NCBI GenBank assembly: GCA_011390265.1
Contig: JAABSU010000006.1
Coordinates: 1 to 36,860, forward strand
Direction of reading: 5' to 3'
Length of the DNA: 36,860 nucleotides
Source of the DNA: Spirulina sp.
GTDB taxonomy: Bacteria; Cyanobacteriota; Cyanobacteriia; Cyanobacteriales; Spirulinaceae
Under the pieces are notes generated by a model. It did not search any database and had not been told where the DNA came from. It was given only the letters and a program-made list of their open reading frames with translations. Below are positions 1 to 9,009 of this stretch, in pieces (position 1 is the stretch's first letter; every line of letters starts with the position of its first letter). Position numbers and translations under genes: made by a program.

Positions 1-1705
1 AATTATGGCCCAGGGTAATAATTGCTTGGACAATTTCTAAATTTTTAGGGTTATCCCCAATCCGACCAATAAAAGAGCGATCAATTTTTAACGTATCCAT
101 GGGAAAACGGTGTAAATAACTCAAAGAAGAAAAACCCGTGCCAAAATCATCCAAGCTCAGTTTTAATTGTTTAGCCTTCAACTCTTGTAATAACAACATC
201 ACCGATTCCGGTTGATCAATTAAGACGCTTTCAGTGACTTCAAGCTTTAAACAGCCGCAATTTGCTTGCGTATGGTCTAAAATGGACTCAATCTTACCCA
301 AAAAATTGGCTTGAGAAAATTGGCGAACGGAAAAATTCACACTCATGGTTAACGGTTCCGTTGTGATCATTAAATCATGCCATTTTTTGAGTTGGTGGCA
401 AGCGGTGTGAAAGACCCATTCACCAATGGGAATAATTAAGCCCGTTTCCTCCGCAGCAGGGATAAATTCCACCGGAGAGATAAACCCTTTTTTCGGGTGT
501 CGCCAGCGGATTAAGGCTTCAAAACCGGCAATTTTGCCCCGTTTGAGGGCGACAATGGGCTGATAATAGAGTAGAAATTCTTCCTGCTCTAGGGCCCGAC
601 GTAGATCGCTTTCCAACTCTAATAAACTGCGGGCTTGGTCGTGGAGATCGGGGCTAAACACTTCATAACACCCTTTACCCATGGCTTTGGCGCGATACAT
701 CGCGGTATCGGCATCCCGCAACAGATGTTCAGCATCGGTATAGTGGAGGTTGAAGCGGTAGGGAGCGGTGGAGGTATAGAGTTGTTGATTGAGGCGATCG
801 CTATTAAACACCACCCCAATACTGGCATTGATGAAAATTTCATAATTGGCCAGATGAAAGGGTTCCGTAAGGCTGTGGTTTAAGGCTTGGGCCACCGCCA
901 GCCCAGTTTGGGCATCTTCACAGCCATCAATTAAAATCGCAAATTCATCCCCCCCTAAGCGGGCGAGGGTATCCTGGGGCCGGAGGCATTGCTGCAAGCG
1001 TTGGGCAATGGCAATGAGGAGGCGATCGCCCACCGTATGCCCCAGGGAATCATTAATTCGTTTGAAGCGATCGCAATCTAAAAACAGCACCGCAAACCCA
1101 TAATCCGGCTGCTGTTCGCTATGGAGAAGCATTGCTTCAAGGCGATCCATTAAGAGGCTGCGATTGGGCAGTTGGGTGAGGGGATCGTGGAGCGCTAAGT
1201 GAAGTAATTGTGTTTGGGCCCGCTTCCGTTCTTGGATTTCCCGCTCTAAAGCTTGGGTGCGCTCTTTAACCCGTTCTTCGAGTTGATCATTCATCGATTC
1301 TAAAGAACGGCGCAACTGTCGAATCGTCAGTTGATTCTCTACCCGTGCTAACACTTCCTCAAACTGAAAGGGCTTGGTGATGTAATCCACCCCACCCACA
1401 GCAAACGCTTGTACCTTATCAATCACCTCATCCAGCGCACTGATGAAGATAATCGGGACATCTGCCGTCGTGGGATCATCTTTCAGTTGGGCACAAACCT
1501 CATAACCATTCATGCCCGGCATACAAATATCCAACAGAATCAAATCCGGTGGCGCGGCCTTAGCTCCCATTAGCGCCATCCGCCCATTGATCACGCTGCG
1601 GACTTTATACCCCTTCCGGCTCAATGCCGTGGAGAGCAACCGGAGATTTTCTGGCGTATCGTCCACCAGTAAAATATCTGCTTTGCCGGGAACCGTTTGC
1701 CTCAT
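1..1705 (-). CDS. Response regulator with GGDEF and EAL domains (c-di-GMP turnover), 3' end cut by window edge
   Basis: Domain order read from the minus strand: an N-terminal receiver domain (ILLVDD near residue 10, phospho-acceptor region PDLILLDICMPG, lysine in YITKPF), a coiled linker, a GGDEF domain (ARLGGDEFAIL, preceded by an RPQD inhibitory-site motif) and an EAL domain (GFEALIRWRHP). The reading runs off position 1 inside the EAL domain, so the C-terminus is missing. Both catalytic signatures look intact, so the protein could synthesise, degrade or switch between the two for cyclic di-GMP under control of an unseen histidine kinase. The start is the first ATG, directly after an in-frame TAG; no clear Shine-Dalgarno sequence is visible. 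Function is inferred from domains only. Confidence 0.92.
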   Translation of the reverse strand, partial: MRQTVPGKADILLVDDTPENLRLLSTALSRKGYKVRSVINGRMALMGAKAAPPDLILLDICMPGMNGYEVCAQLKDDPTTADVPIIFISALDEVIDKVQAFAVGGVDYITKPFQFEEVLARVENQLTIRQLRRSLESMNDQLEERVKERTQALEREIQERKRAQTQLLHLALHDPLTQLPNRSLLMDRLEAMLLHSEQQPDYGFAVLFLDCDRFKRINDSLGHTVGDRLLIAIAQRLQQCLRPQDTLARLGGDEFAILIDGCEDAQTGLAVAQALNHSLTEPFHLANYEIFINASIGVVFNSDRLNQQLYTSTAPYRFNLHYTDAEHLLRDADTAMYRAKAMGKGCYEVFSPDLHDQARSLLELESDLRRALEQEEFLLYYQPIVALKRGKIAGFEALIRWRHPKKGFISPVEFIPAAEETGLIIPIGEWVFHTACHQLKKWHDLMITTEPLTMSVNFSVRQFSQANFLGKIESILDHTQANCGCLKLEVTESVLIDQPESVMLLLQELKAKQLKLSLDDFGTGFSSLSYLHRFPMDTLKIDRSFIGRIGDNPKNLEIVQAIITLGHN

Positions 1706-1855
1706 CTAGAAATATGCACGGATTGATCCCAAACTGGGTATTTGGAAAGATAGTCGTTGGTCAAGTACCCCAAGCCTTAAGCAGAAGACTCAGTGCCAAG
1801 CACGGCTAATCTAATTCTAGGGGGCAACGCTAATTTATTTCACTGAGAGCGAAAA

Positions 1856-2080
1856 TTAATGGCCACCAGCCCCAGAAGTCCGATCTGGACTGCCATTATC
1901 TTCGGGTTCAAATTCTTTTTGACTGATGGGGGAGAGCGGATGAACTGCTGTTGCGAGGACGGTGACAGTCTCCCCAGAGGGGTCAGGACGGTATTCTGTC
2001 GCGGATGCTGCCCAGGATCCAACGAGGGACTGTAGTCCAATCAATCCAACAACAGTAGTTGTGCGAATGAGAGTAAACAT
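1856..2080 (-). CDS. Small secreted protein, hypothetical (74 aa)
   Basis: A short reading frame in an otherwise empty 600-bp gap. The N-terminus looks like a signal peptide: MFTLIRTT, a hydrophobic core (VVGLIGLQSLVG) and a small-residue cleavage zone (SWAASATEY). The mature part is about 48 residues, acidic and proline-rich, ending PDRTSGAGGH. From memory, several small exported cyanobacterial proteins end in a related Gly/Pro/Ser-rich tail; this was not checked. No catalytic motif is visible and no function is proposed. A same-length frame overlaps on the same strand but lacks the signal peptide. It could be noncoding; the signal peptide is the main argument for it. Confidence 0.5.
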   Translation of the reverse strand: MFTLIRTTTVVGLIGLQSLVGSWAASATEYRPDPSGETVTVLATAVHPLSPISQKEFEPEDNGSPDRTSGAGGH

Positions 2081-2286
2081 GGCTTTAACTCAAATGAGCC
2101 TCGTCGGCGACCGTTACAACTTAAGTATATTCACGGATGTTGGAAATGCAAAGTGCAATTCTTAAGAAATCTTGAAAAAACCGGCTCATGTCTCAAAGAT
2201 TCGCTAAGCACCCAACAACGTTAAACCCTATACAGACCGATGACAGGGACGCTCCGGATCGAGTAGGAGTATTCTAGCGTCTTTAC

Positions 2287-2311
2287 AAAACTTTGCAATG
2301 GGCAAAGTTTT
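2287..2311 (-). terminator. Hairpin just downstream of the CHASE2 cyclase gene
   Basis: Perfect 10-bp inverted repeat (AAAACTTTGC / GCAAAGTTTT) with a 5-nt loop, starting 3 nt past the stop codon of the minus-strand CHASE2-PAS-GGDEF gene. The stem ends in a short T run on the minus strand, so it probably acts as an intrinsic terminator, though the stem is AT-rich. Confidence 0.65.
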
Positions 2312-2314
2312 AGA

Positions 2315-4459
2315 TCAAGCCCGTTGGTGTTGGTTGCGGCCCTGTTGTTTGGCGGCGTACATGGCGTGATCTGCCTTGTTGATTAAAATTTCTTCAGTTT
2401 CGCCATCCTGGGGATAGAGGCTGCTACCAATACTGACGGTGACGATTACCTTGTGATCTTCTAAACAATAGGGTTCACGGAGGGTGGCGATGATTTTTTC
2501 ACTCACCGTATTAATGTCTAGGGGCTGCTTTAGCCCTGGCAAAATTACAGTAAATTCATCGCCCCCTAATCGCGCCACCCGATCGCTATCCCGCAGGCAA
2601 TGGCTGATCCGCTTCGCCACCGCTTGGAGGAGTAAATCCCCTAGGGCATGGCCGAGGGAATCATTAATCCCTTTAAAACCATCCAGATCGAGATACAGCA
2701 ATCCCACCAGTTTTTGCTGCTCTTTAGCCCAGTGGAGAGAGGCTTGGAGGCTTTCAAAAAAGGCTTTGCGGTTGGCGAGGCCGGTGAGGGAGTCGGAATA
2801 GGCAAGGCGATGGAGGCGGTCTTGGGTGGCTTGGAGTTCGCTATTGGAGCGGGTCAGTTCAGCGGTGGTGCGGCGTAGTTCTTCTTCCACCCGTTTGCGC
2901 TCGGTGATGTCGTGGATCACGCCGACGAGGAAGAGGTTGCCGGCGGCATCTTGATGGAGCGATCGCTTTGTCGCACTGAGATAAGTTGTGCCGTCGGTGT
3001 GGGTGTAGGGTTCTTCGATTTCTTGGGGCTGGTGAGATTGAAACACAAGCTGCTCTTGCCGATCAAACTCGGCAGCTTCGCTGGGGGTAAAAATGTCTTG
3101 ATTGGTTTTACCGAGGATTTGCGCTGCGGGATAGCCACTAAATTGGCAAAAGGCCTGATTGAGCACCAGCCAACGGTGTTCGGGATCTTTGACGAAGATC
3201 GGATCGGGGATCGTGTCGATAATCGAGCGAAGAAATTCCGTCGATCGCTTCAGTTCTTCCTCCTGATAGGCCAGATAACTGGTGAGGATCACTGCTGCCC
3301 CCCCCAGGGCCAACACGGGGGGAACCACCGGAATCCACCACCCCAGAATCAGCGCCCCATAGGCCGTCAGAGTGAGCAGGCCCATACAACCGATGAGAAG
3401 GGTGGAATAGCGTAGGGGCGATCGCACCCGCCCCACAATCACCGCCCCCATTCCTGCCCACAGCAAAACCCATACCCCCTCCACCCACGGCCACCAAAAC
3501 CGAGTCAACTGCCGGTTATCTAACCCCGCACTGAGGATCTGGCTGATAAAGTTGGCGTGGAGTTCTACGCCGGAAAATTGGGTGGGGGAGTGGAGCAGTT
3601 CCGCACTGTAGGGGGAAGAAAAGTAATCTTTAACGCTTTCGGCGGTGTAGCCAATCAGGATGATGCGATCGCGCATTTGCTCCGGCGACACCTTGCCCGC
3701 CAAAATCTCCTCCATGGAAACCTTGTCAAACAAGTCATGATCGCGATAGTTAACCAAGACTTGATAGCCTTGGTCATCGGCCCAACTATAGGGGCCAAGG
3801 TTTTGGCTAAAGGGATAAAGAACCTGTTCACCCACCTGAGCAAATTTAGGATTGATCGCCGCTTCCTGGAGCGTGATGCCTTCAACCTTGAGGTAACGCC
3901 TCGCCACTTGGAGGGCAAAACTGGTTTTGCTCTGACCATCAATGTGAGAAAACAGGAGGCTGCGACGAATTACGCCATCGGCATCAGAGACGACATTGTT
4001 AAAGCCAATTTGTTCCGGGGGTGCGCCTTCCGGGGGCGGCACTCCGATGATTTCTTTGTCTTCCAACTGCTCAATCACCACCACATGGGGGAGGTCTTGA
4101 ATCACCTGCCGGAGCTGGGCGGTTCCGGGTTCCCTCGGGCTACTGCGATAGATATCGAGGCCAATCACCCTCGGCTGCGCCTGATCTAGGGTTTGCAACA
4201 GTTGGGCCACCACCTGATCCGTGAGGGGATAGCTCCAAGTTTGGAGATCCTGCTCCGTGACGGTGACGATTAAAATGCGCTCCTCTGGACTTTCTAAGGG
4301 GCGCGATCGCACCAGATAGTCCCAAGCCGTCCATTCCCAAGTTTGCAACAGCCCCAAGCCCCGCGCCGCCAGAATTACCAACGTCACCCCGCCCATGGTG
4401 AGGAGAATACTTTTGTGACGCAGTAACCGCTGAGGCAGCCGACGGAGACGATGGAGCAT
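2315..4459 (-). CDS. CHASE2-PAS-GGDEF membrane diguanylate cyclase (714 aa)
   Basis: Residues about 17-37 form a first membrane segment. A long extracytoplasmic CHASE2 region follows to about residue 315 (DYLVRSRPLESPEERILIV, GLDIYR, IILIGYTAESVKD). A cluster of about three membrane helices spans residues 320-390. A PAS domain starts near residue 400 (IIDTIPDPIFVKDPEHRW) and a GGDEF domain forms the C-terminus, with the motif at residues 632-636. The RDSD sequence five residues before GGDEF is the usual product-inhibition site. The protein should sense an unknown periplasmic signal plus a cytoplasmic cue and make cyclic di-GMP. No EAL domain is present. Together with the upstream REC-GGDEF-EAL gene it gives two c-di-GMP genes within 4.5 kb. 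Confidence 0.93.
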   Translation of the reverse strand: MLHRLRRLPQRLLRHKSILLTMGGVTLVILAARGLGLLQTWEWTAWDYLVRSRPLESPEERILIVTVTEQDLQTWSYPLTDQVVAQLLQTLDQAQPRVIGLDIYRSSPREPGTAQLRQVIQDLPHVVVIEQLEDKEIIGVPPPEGAPPEQIGFNNVVSDADGVIRRSLLFSHIDGQSKTSFALQVARRYLKVEGITLQEAAINPKFAQVGEQVLYPFSQNLGPYSWADDQGYQVLVNYRDHDLFDKVSMEEILAGKVSPEQMRDRIILIGYTAESVKDYFSSPYSAELLHSPTQFSGVELHANFISQILSAGLDNRQLTRFWWPWVEGVWVLLWAGMGAVIVGRVRSPLRYSTLLIGCMGLLTLTAYGALILGWWIPVVPPVLALGGAAVILTSYLAYQEEELKRSTEFLRSIIDTIPDPIFVKDPEHRWLVLNQAFCQFSGYPAAQILGKTNQDIFTPSEAAEFDRQEQLVFQSHQPQEIEEPYTHTDGTTYLSATKRSLHQDAAGNLFLVGVIHDITERKRVEEELRRTTAELTRSNSELQATQDRLHRLAYSDSLTGLANRKAFFESLQASLHWAKEQQKLVGLLYLDLDGFKGINDSLGHALGDLLLQAVAKRISHCLRDSDRVARLGGDEFTVILPGLKQPLDINTVSEKIIATLREPYCLEDHKVIVTVSIGSSLYPQDGETEEILINKADHAMYAAKQQGRNQHQRA

Positions 4460-4526
4460 AGCATCAATCCAGGCAAATCATTGATATTGATGTGAATAAA
4501 GAGACCATGCACCCAAGGCGATCGCA

Positions 4527-5504
4527 CTAGGGAACCCGATATTTAAAGTTTTGCGGCCCCTCATAGCCCGTAGCTGCGGCTAACTCTTCCAAGGAGACCC
4601 GCCCTTTGACGAGTTGCCCGTCAATCTGCCAAGCGGGGTAGGAATCCACCCCCGCCGCATCGCATTTAGCCGGCTCCGGATTGTCAACGGCATCTTCAGC
4701 ACACTCGACAGAGGTGAGTTCTGCCATAGCTTCTTTGCCGAAGAGTAGTTTTTGTTGATGACAGAAGGGACACCAATAGGCCGCATACATTACGGCCCCC
4801 ACATCGGTTAGATGCTTGGCCAGTTCAATTTCCGAGGTCGAGGAGGTGGTGGTAATCTCCCAACCGACCCCGGGTTCTGGGCTTTCCGTAACCGTTGGGA
4901 TTGCCTCCTGGCCGCCAGCGGCAGCGGGGTTATTGAGGGGGGCGTAGATCCCCAACGTGGCAATAATCGTCACCAGGGCGGCAATCACTCCGGTCATGAT
5001 CAACTGCCCCACATCCTCCCAGTCGTGGCCAAAGAGGGTTAAGCCAAAGAGGCTAAAGGAGAAGAGAGCGGAACCGATGCAGTAGTAGCAGGTGGTTTGC
5101 AGTTTGGCCGCCAGGAGATACATCAGGTAACTGCTAAACACCGCCATGGAGGTGGCCCCGACGATCAGAAACAGCCATGTCCAGGTTTCTAGGCTTTTGC
5201 GAAATTTGGCATTTTGATCCCCATTGATGGCGTAGGGAAGGAGGGCGGCTGTGCCCATGGAGAGATAGGCTAAGGCCCCAAATAGGGAGAGGGGCAGGCC
5301 AAAAACGATCGCATAGGGGCTATCGAGGACGCTGCCGCAACCGCTGGCCCCGGCGGCAAAGTCGGCGGCAGAGCAGGCCACTTCGCCGCCGCTGAGTTTG
5401 GTGAAGGTGAGATAGCTGGTGAGGATCAGGCCCACGGTGGCGATCGCCCCGATGATGAACCGTGACCATTTATGAATCCAGGGGGTGGAGCGTTTGCGTG
5501 GCAT
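4527..5504 (-). CDS. VKOR-thioredoxin fusion, thiol-disulfide oxidase (copy 1, 325 aa)
   Basis: An integral membrane vitamin-K-epoxide-reductase domain (residues about 12-190, at least four hydrophobic helices) is fused to a periplasmic or lumenal thioredoxin-like domain. The four VKOR cysteines are visible: loop cysteines C44 and C56, and the quinone-site pair C139-YY-C142. The thioredoxin domain carries C245-PF-C248 and a cis-Pro region (VDSYPAWQIDG). The enzyme should oxidise exported thiols and pass electrons to membrane quinone. In cyanobacteria and plastids (LTO1 type) this supports disulfide formation and photosystem II assembly. It lies 35 bp downstream of a paralogue on the same strand, probably in one operon. 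Confidence 0.93.
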   Translation of the reverse strand: MPRKRSTPWIHKWSRFIIGAIATVGLILTSYLTFTKLSGGEVACSAADFAAGASGCGSVLDSPYAIVFGLPLSLFGALAYLSMGTAALLPYAINGDQNAKFRKSLETWTWLFLIVGATSMAVFSSYLMYLLAAKLQTTCYYCIGSALFSFSLFGLTLFGHDWEDVGQLIMTGVIAALVTIIATLGIYAPLNNPAAAGGQEAIPTVTESPEPGVGWEITTTSSTSEIELAKHLTDVGAVMYAAYWCPFCHQQKLLFGKEAMAELTSVECAEDAVDNPEPAKCDAAGVDSYPAWQIDGQLVKGRVSLEELAAATGYEGPQNFKYRVP

Positions 5505-5511
5505 GGGTAGG

Positions 5512-5540
5512 GGGAAGTTAAGAAGTGGGAAGTGGGAAGT
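5512..5540. repeat. Short tandem heptamer repeat (GGGAAGT type) between the two VKOR genes
   Basis: Three copies of GGGAAGT plus one degenerate unit fill the gap between the paired genes and touch the stop codon of the upstream one. This resembles the short tandemly repeated (STRR) heptamers long known in cyanobacteria. Such tracts vary in copy number by slippage. Confidence 0.65.
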
Positions 5541-6490
5541 TAGTCGAGGCCGGGGCGGAAGTAGCGGAAGTTGGCGGGGCCGGTGTAGCCGGAGAGTTGG
5601 GCGATCGCATCGAGGCTGTAGAGGCCGGTGTGGAGTTCGCCGTTAATTTCCCAGGAGGGGTAGGCTTCGAGGCCGGCGGCTTGGCAGCGGGTGGGCTGGG
5701 CGTTGTCGCCGCCTTTGGCGCATTCGATGTAGTTGATTTTGCTAAAGGCGGCTTGGCCAAACAATAGTTTTTGTTCGCCACAGTGGGGACACCAAAACGC
5801 CCCATACATTTTTGCGCCAATGTTTTGGAGATGTTCCGCGAGGGCGATTTCTGCGGGGCCGGAGCGGGTGGTAACGGGCCAGCCTTTGCCGGGTTCGGGG
5901 CGGCTGTTGAGGGTGGGGATGGTTTGGCGATCGCCCATGGCCAGGGCCGGCTGGCTGGCTTGGCTATAAATTCCCAGGGTAAGCACGAGGGTTAAAACGA
6001 CGACAATCCCCCCCGTGGCAAACAATTGCCCTAGATCGGGCCAGAGATGACCGAAAAGACTTAAGCCTAACAGGGTGAAGGAAAAGAGGGCAGAGGCCAG
6101 GCAGTAGGGGCAAAAGCTATGGAGTTCAAAGGCGAGGATAGCCATGAGATAGCCGCTGAACGTGGCCATGATCAGCGATCCCACCAACAGCACCGGCCAA
6201 GTGAGGGCATCGATCTGACGGCGTTGCCCTGAGATCGCCAAGGGAACGAAGGCAGCAACCGCCATCACCGCATAGGCCCCACCGCCAAAGGCGGAAATGG
6301 GTATCCCCCACAGCCGACCATAAGCACTATTGAGCACATCGTTACAATCGCTACCATTGGCGGTGACGGGACAAATGAGCGTCTGGCCGGTGAGTTCTGC
6401 CCAGGTTAAATAAACCGTGAGGAGCAACCCCAACAGGGCGATCGCCCCCATCAAGGGTCGAGACCAACGATAAAGCCAAGGTTCTGCCAT
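5540..6490 (-). CDS. VKOR-thioredoxin fusion, thiol-disulfide oxidase (copy 2, 316 aa)
   Basis: Same architecture as its downstream neighbour: a VKOR membrane domain with loop cysteines C40 and C49 and active pair C127-PY-C130, then a thioredoxin-like domain with C234-PH-C237. The two proteins align end to end (for example GKGWPVTT / GVGWEITT and AFWCPHC / AYWCPFC) but differ at most positions, so the duplication is old. The CPHC motif is DsbA-like and the partner's CPFC is not. CPHC motifs tend to be more oxidising, so the pair may have divided substrates or redox range; that is inference. Copy 2 is the first gene of the pair. Confidence 0.93.
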   Translation of the reverse strand: MAEPWLYRWSRPLMGAIALLGLLLTVYLTWAELTGQTLICPVTANGSDCNDVLNSAYGRLWGIPISAFGGGAYAVMAVAAFVPLAISGQRRQIDALTWPVLLVGSLIMATFSGYLMAILAFELHSFCPYCLASALFSFTLLGLSLFGHLWPDLGQLFATGGIVVVLTLVLTLGIYSQASQPALAMGDRQTIPTLNSRPEPGKGWPVTTRSGPAEIALAEHLQNIGAKMYGAFWCPHCGEQKLLFGQAAFSKINYIECAKGGDNAQPTRCQAAGLEAYPSWEINGELHTGLYSLDAIAQLSGYTGPANFRYFRPGLD

Positions 6491-6558
6491 CAGATCTGGA
6501 AATCCTGCGGAAAATTTACGATCCCATTATGGGGGATGAAATCCGGCCTTGGGGAGAG

Positions 6559-7404
6559 CTAGGGGGCAATTTTTACCGCTGGAGGGGGGGCGATCGCCCC
6601 GGGCACCAAGCTTTCTCGCACCGCTTCCACAAAGCTCTGAACACGGATCGGATCGATGGGTTCGCTGATTTTGCCGTGGCGTTTGAGGGAACTGGCAACA
6701 ATCACGCCATCGGCGGCCTGCATGAGTGTGCCGATATTGTCCCAATCCGCCCCACTGCCAATCAGTACCGGCGTACCTTTCGCCGCATTCACCGCCAACT
6801 CCAAATCCTCCAAGTTGGGCGGGCTACCGGTGGCCCAGCCGGAGAGGATCACGGCATCCGCCAGCCCCCGCTCAATGGTGTCCTGTACCGCTGTTGTTAA
6901 ATTGGGCGTACCCAAAGGCCGGGCGTGCTTCACCAACACATCGGCAAAAATCGCCACATCCGCCCCCAATTCCCGCCGATAGCGGAGCAGACCATGGGCG
7001 TTGCCTTCGATTAAGCCCTGATCCGTGGCCATCACCCCCGTCAACACATTGACGCGAATAAAGGAACATTGACAGACGGAGGCGATCGCCATCCCACTGC
7101 GGCCATCATTACGCAGCACATTAATCCCCACCGGCAGCATCACCAAATTTTGAATTTGCTGCACTACCAACGTCATCGCACTGACCACCGCCGGATCAAC
7201 GTGATCCTTGGCAAAGGGGGCATCGAAGAAATTTTCAACAATAATGCCATCCACGCCCCCGGCAGCTAACGCCGTGGCCTCCTGCTCTGCCCTGGCAATC
7301 ACGGCCTTTAAATTGCCCTGCCACCGAGGCGAACTGGGCAGCGGCAACAGATGTACAACACCAATAATCGGGTGGGGGGTTGAAAAAATTTGTTTTAAAT
7401 CCAC
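6559..7404 (-). CDS. btpA: BtpA-family protein, photosystem I accumulation factor
   Basis: The sequence from VDLKQIFSTP onward is typical of the BtpA/SgcQ family (TIM-barrel-like; GVVHLLPLPSSPRW, GVDGIIVENFFDAPF, VIASSLKRHG). In Synechocystis BtpA is a peripheral thylakoid protein needed to accumulate photosystem I reaction-centre proteins. I place the start at the GTG at 7404, giving 281 residues, because family similarity begins there. An in-frame ATG at 7500 adds 32 residues that look unlike the family and would shrink the divergent promoter space to rimO. The gap between the 7404 start and rimO is 159 bp. Confidence 0.88.
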   Translation of the reverse strand: MDLKQIFSTPHPIIGVVHLLPLPSSPRWQGNLKAVIARAEQEATALAAGGVDGIIVENFFDAPFAKDHVDPAVVSAMTLVVQQIQNLVMLPVGINVLRNDGRSGMAIASVCQCSFIRVNVLTGVMATDQGLIEGNAHGLLRYRRELGADVAIFADVLVKHARPLGTPNLTTAVQDTIERGLADAVILSGWATGSPPNLEDLELAVNAAKGTPVLIGSGADWDNIGTLMQAADGVIVASSLKRHGKISEPIDPIRVQSFVEAVRESLVPGAIAPPPAVKIAP

Positions 7405-7563
7405 GTCCGTTTTATCACTCGCCGCTAACTGGTCCGGTTCTGCCAATCCCGATAATGGATCGAGCCGGGGGGCGATCGCAAATCTACACACCCTCCCCAA
7501 AATATTCTAAGCTGGCAATGGTACAGTCCACCAAAACCTTTTACCCCGCCTCTACGATCCACC

Positions 7564-8877
7564 ATGGGCCCAAAGCCAACCATCGCCATTTCCCACCTCG
7601 GTTGCGAAAAAAACCGCATCGACTCCGAGCACATGCTCGGCCTCCTCGCCCAATCCGGCTACGGCATTGATGCCAACGAAGAAGCGGCGGATTATGTCAT
7701 TGTCAACACTTGTAGCTTCATTCAGGCGGCCCGGGAAGAGTCGGTGCGCACGCTGGTAGAACTGGCGGAAGCCGATAAAAAAATTGTGATCACCGGCTGC
7801 ATGGCCCAACACTTTCAAACGGAACTTTTAGCAGAATTACCGGAAGCAGTTGCAGTTGTGGGCAGTGCAGACTACTATAAGATAGTTGATGTTATTGAGC
7901 GTGTCGAGCAAGGGGAACGGGTTACGGAGATTTCCGCTGAACCCACCTATATTGCCGACGAAACCACGCCCCGCTACCGGACAACGACTGAAGGAGTCGC
8001 TTATCTGCGGGTTGCCGAAGGGTGTGATTACCGCTGCGCGTTTTGTATTATTCCCCACCTGCGCGGCAACCAGCGATCTCGCTCGATTGAATCGATTGTC
8101 ACTGAGGCGAAGAGCCTCGCGGATCAAGGCGTACAGGAGTTAATCCTTATTTCTCAAATCACCACCAATTATGGTAGCGATCGCTATGGTGTACCCAAGC
8201 TGGCAGAATTACTGCGAGCATTGGGAACCGTTGATGTGCCTTGGATTCGGATGCACTATGCCTACCCCACCGGCCTCACGCCGGAGGTCATAGCCGCCAT
8301 CCAAGAGACCCCTAATGTTCTCCCCTATTTGGATCTGCCCTTGCAGCATTCCCACCCGGATGTGTTGCGGGCGATGCGTCGCCCTTGGCAAGGGCGGATC
8401 AATGATCAAATCATGACCCAAATTAAGAGCGATCTTCCCGATGCGGTGACACGCACGACGTTTATCGTCGGGTTTCCGGGGGAAACAGCAGAACATTTTG
8501 AGCATCTTTGCGAATTTGTCCAGCGGCACGAGTTTGATCATGTGGGGGTGTTTACCTTTTCCCCGGAAGAGGGAACCCCTGCCTATGATCTGCCGGATCA
8601 GATTCCCCAAGCGGTGATGGATGAACGGCGCGATCGCCTCATGGCCCTTCAGCAACCCATTGCCGAAGCCAAAAACCGGGCGGAAATCGGCAAAACTGTG
8701 CCGGTGTTGATTGAGCAGGAACATCCAGGCACGGGGACTTTCCTGGGGCGATCGCCCCGCTTTGCCCCCGAAGTTGATGGGGTCGTGTACGTCACCGGCA
8801 ATGCGCAACTGGGGCAAATCACCCCCGTGGAGATCACCGATGCCGATATTTACGACCTCCACGGGATCGCTCGTTAA
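7564..8877 (+). CDS. rimO: Ribosomal protein S12 methylthiotransferase
   Basis: A 437-residue MiaB/RimO-type radical SAM enzyme that adds a methylthio group to the conserved aspartate of ribosomal protein S12. The N-terminal domain carries the three auxiliary-cluster cysteines (C14, C50 in VNTCSF, C79 in TGCMAQ). The radical SAM motif is C154-DYR-C158-AF-C161. The [13 protein letters not shown] segment and the C-terminal TRAM-like region ([11 protein letters not shown]) fit RimO better than MiaB. The ATG chosen begins directly before the conserved [13 protein letters not shown] start. It is followed 132 bp later by a CrhR-type helicase gene on the same strand, a gene order known as an operon in Synechocystis. 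Confidence 0.94.
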   Translation: MGPKPTIAISHLGCEKNRIDSEHMLGLLAQSGYGIDANEEAADYVIVNTCSFIQAAREESVRTLVELAEADKKIVITGCMAQHFQTELLAELPEAVAVVGSADYYKIVDVIERVEQGERVTEISAEPTYIADETTPRYRTTTEGVAYLRVAEGCDYRCAFCIIPHLRGNQRSRSIESIVTEAKSLADQGVQELILISQITTNYGSDRYGVPKLAELLRALGTVDVPWIRMHYAYPTGLTPEVIAAIQETPNVLPYLDLPLQHSHPDVLRAMRRPWQGRINDQIMTQIKSDLPDAVTRTTFIVGFPGETAEHFEHLCEFVQRHEFDHVGVFTFSPEEGTPAYDLPDQIPQAVMDERRDRLMALQQPIAEAKNRAEIGKTVPVLIEQEHPGTGTFLGRSPRFAPEVDGVVYVTGNAQLGQITPVEITDADIYDLHGIAR

Positions 8878-9009
8878 CCCTAAACCCGGTTGCGCCGTCG
8901 CAGCCCGCCTGAACCTGAACGAGACTGGCGTTAGGAATTGCTGACCATAACCCATTCCCAAATCAGGTTAAGTTTCTTAAACTAAACGAAAACCAAAGTA
9001 CAAATACTC
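8878..9009 (+). promoter_or_regulatory. rimO-crhR intergenic region, possible processing or leader segment
   Basis: 132 bp without a gene. The second half is A-rich just before the helicase start, with a small AGTTT-CTT-AAACT inverted repeat at 8971-8983. In Synechocystis the transcript between these two genes is processed and the downstream helicase has its own leader. Here only the conserved gene order and the A-rich leader are visible; promoter or cleavage sites are not resolved. Confidence 0.4.

Noticed and set aside
2912-3415. Long antisense frames over the CHASE2 cyclase (also 3557-4189)
   Set aside because: They lie opposite a clear multi-domain gene, have no signal, motif or leader, and reflect its codon bias.
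8209-8961. 250-residue frame antisense to rimO
   Set aside because: Opposite an intact radical SAM enzyme; no recognisable domain.
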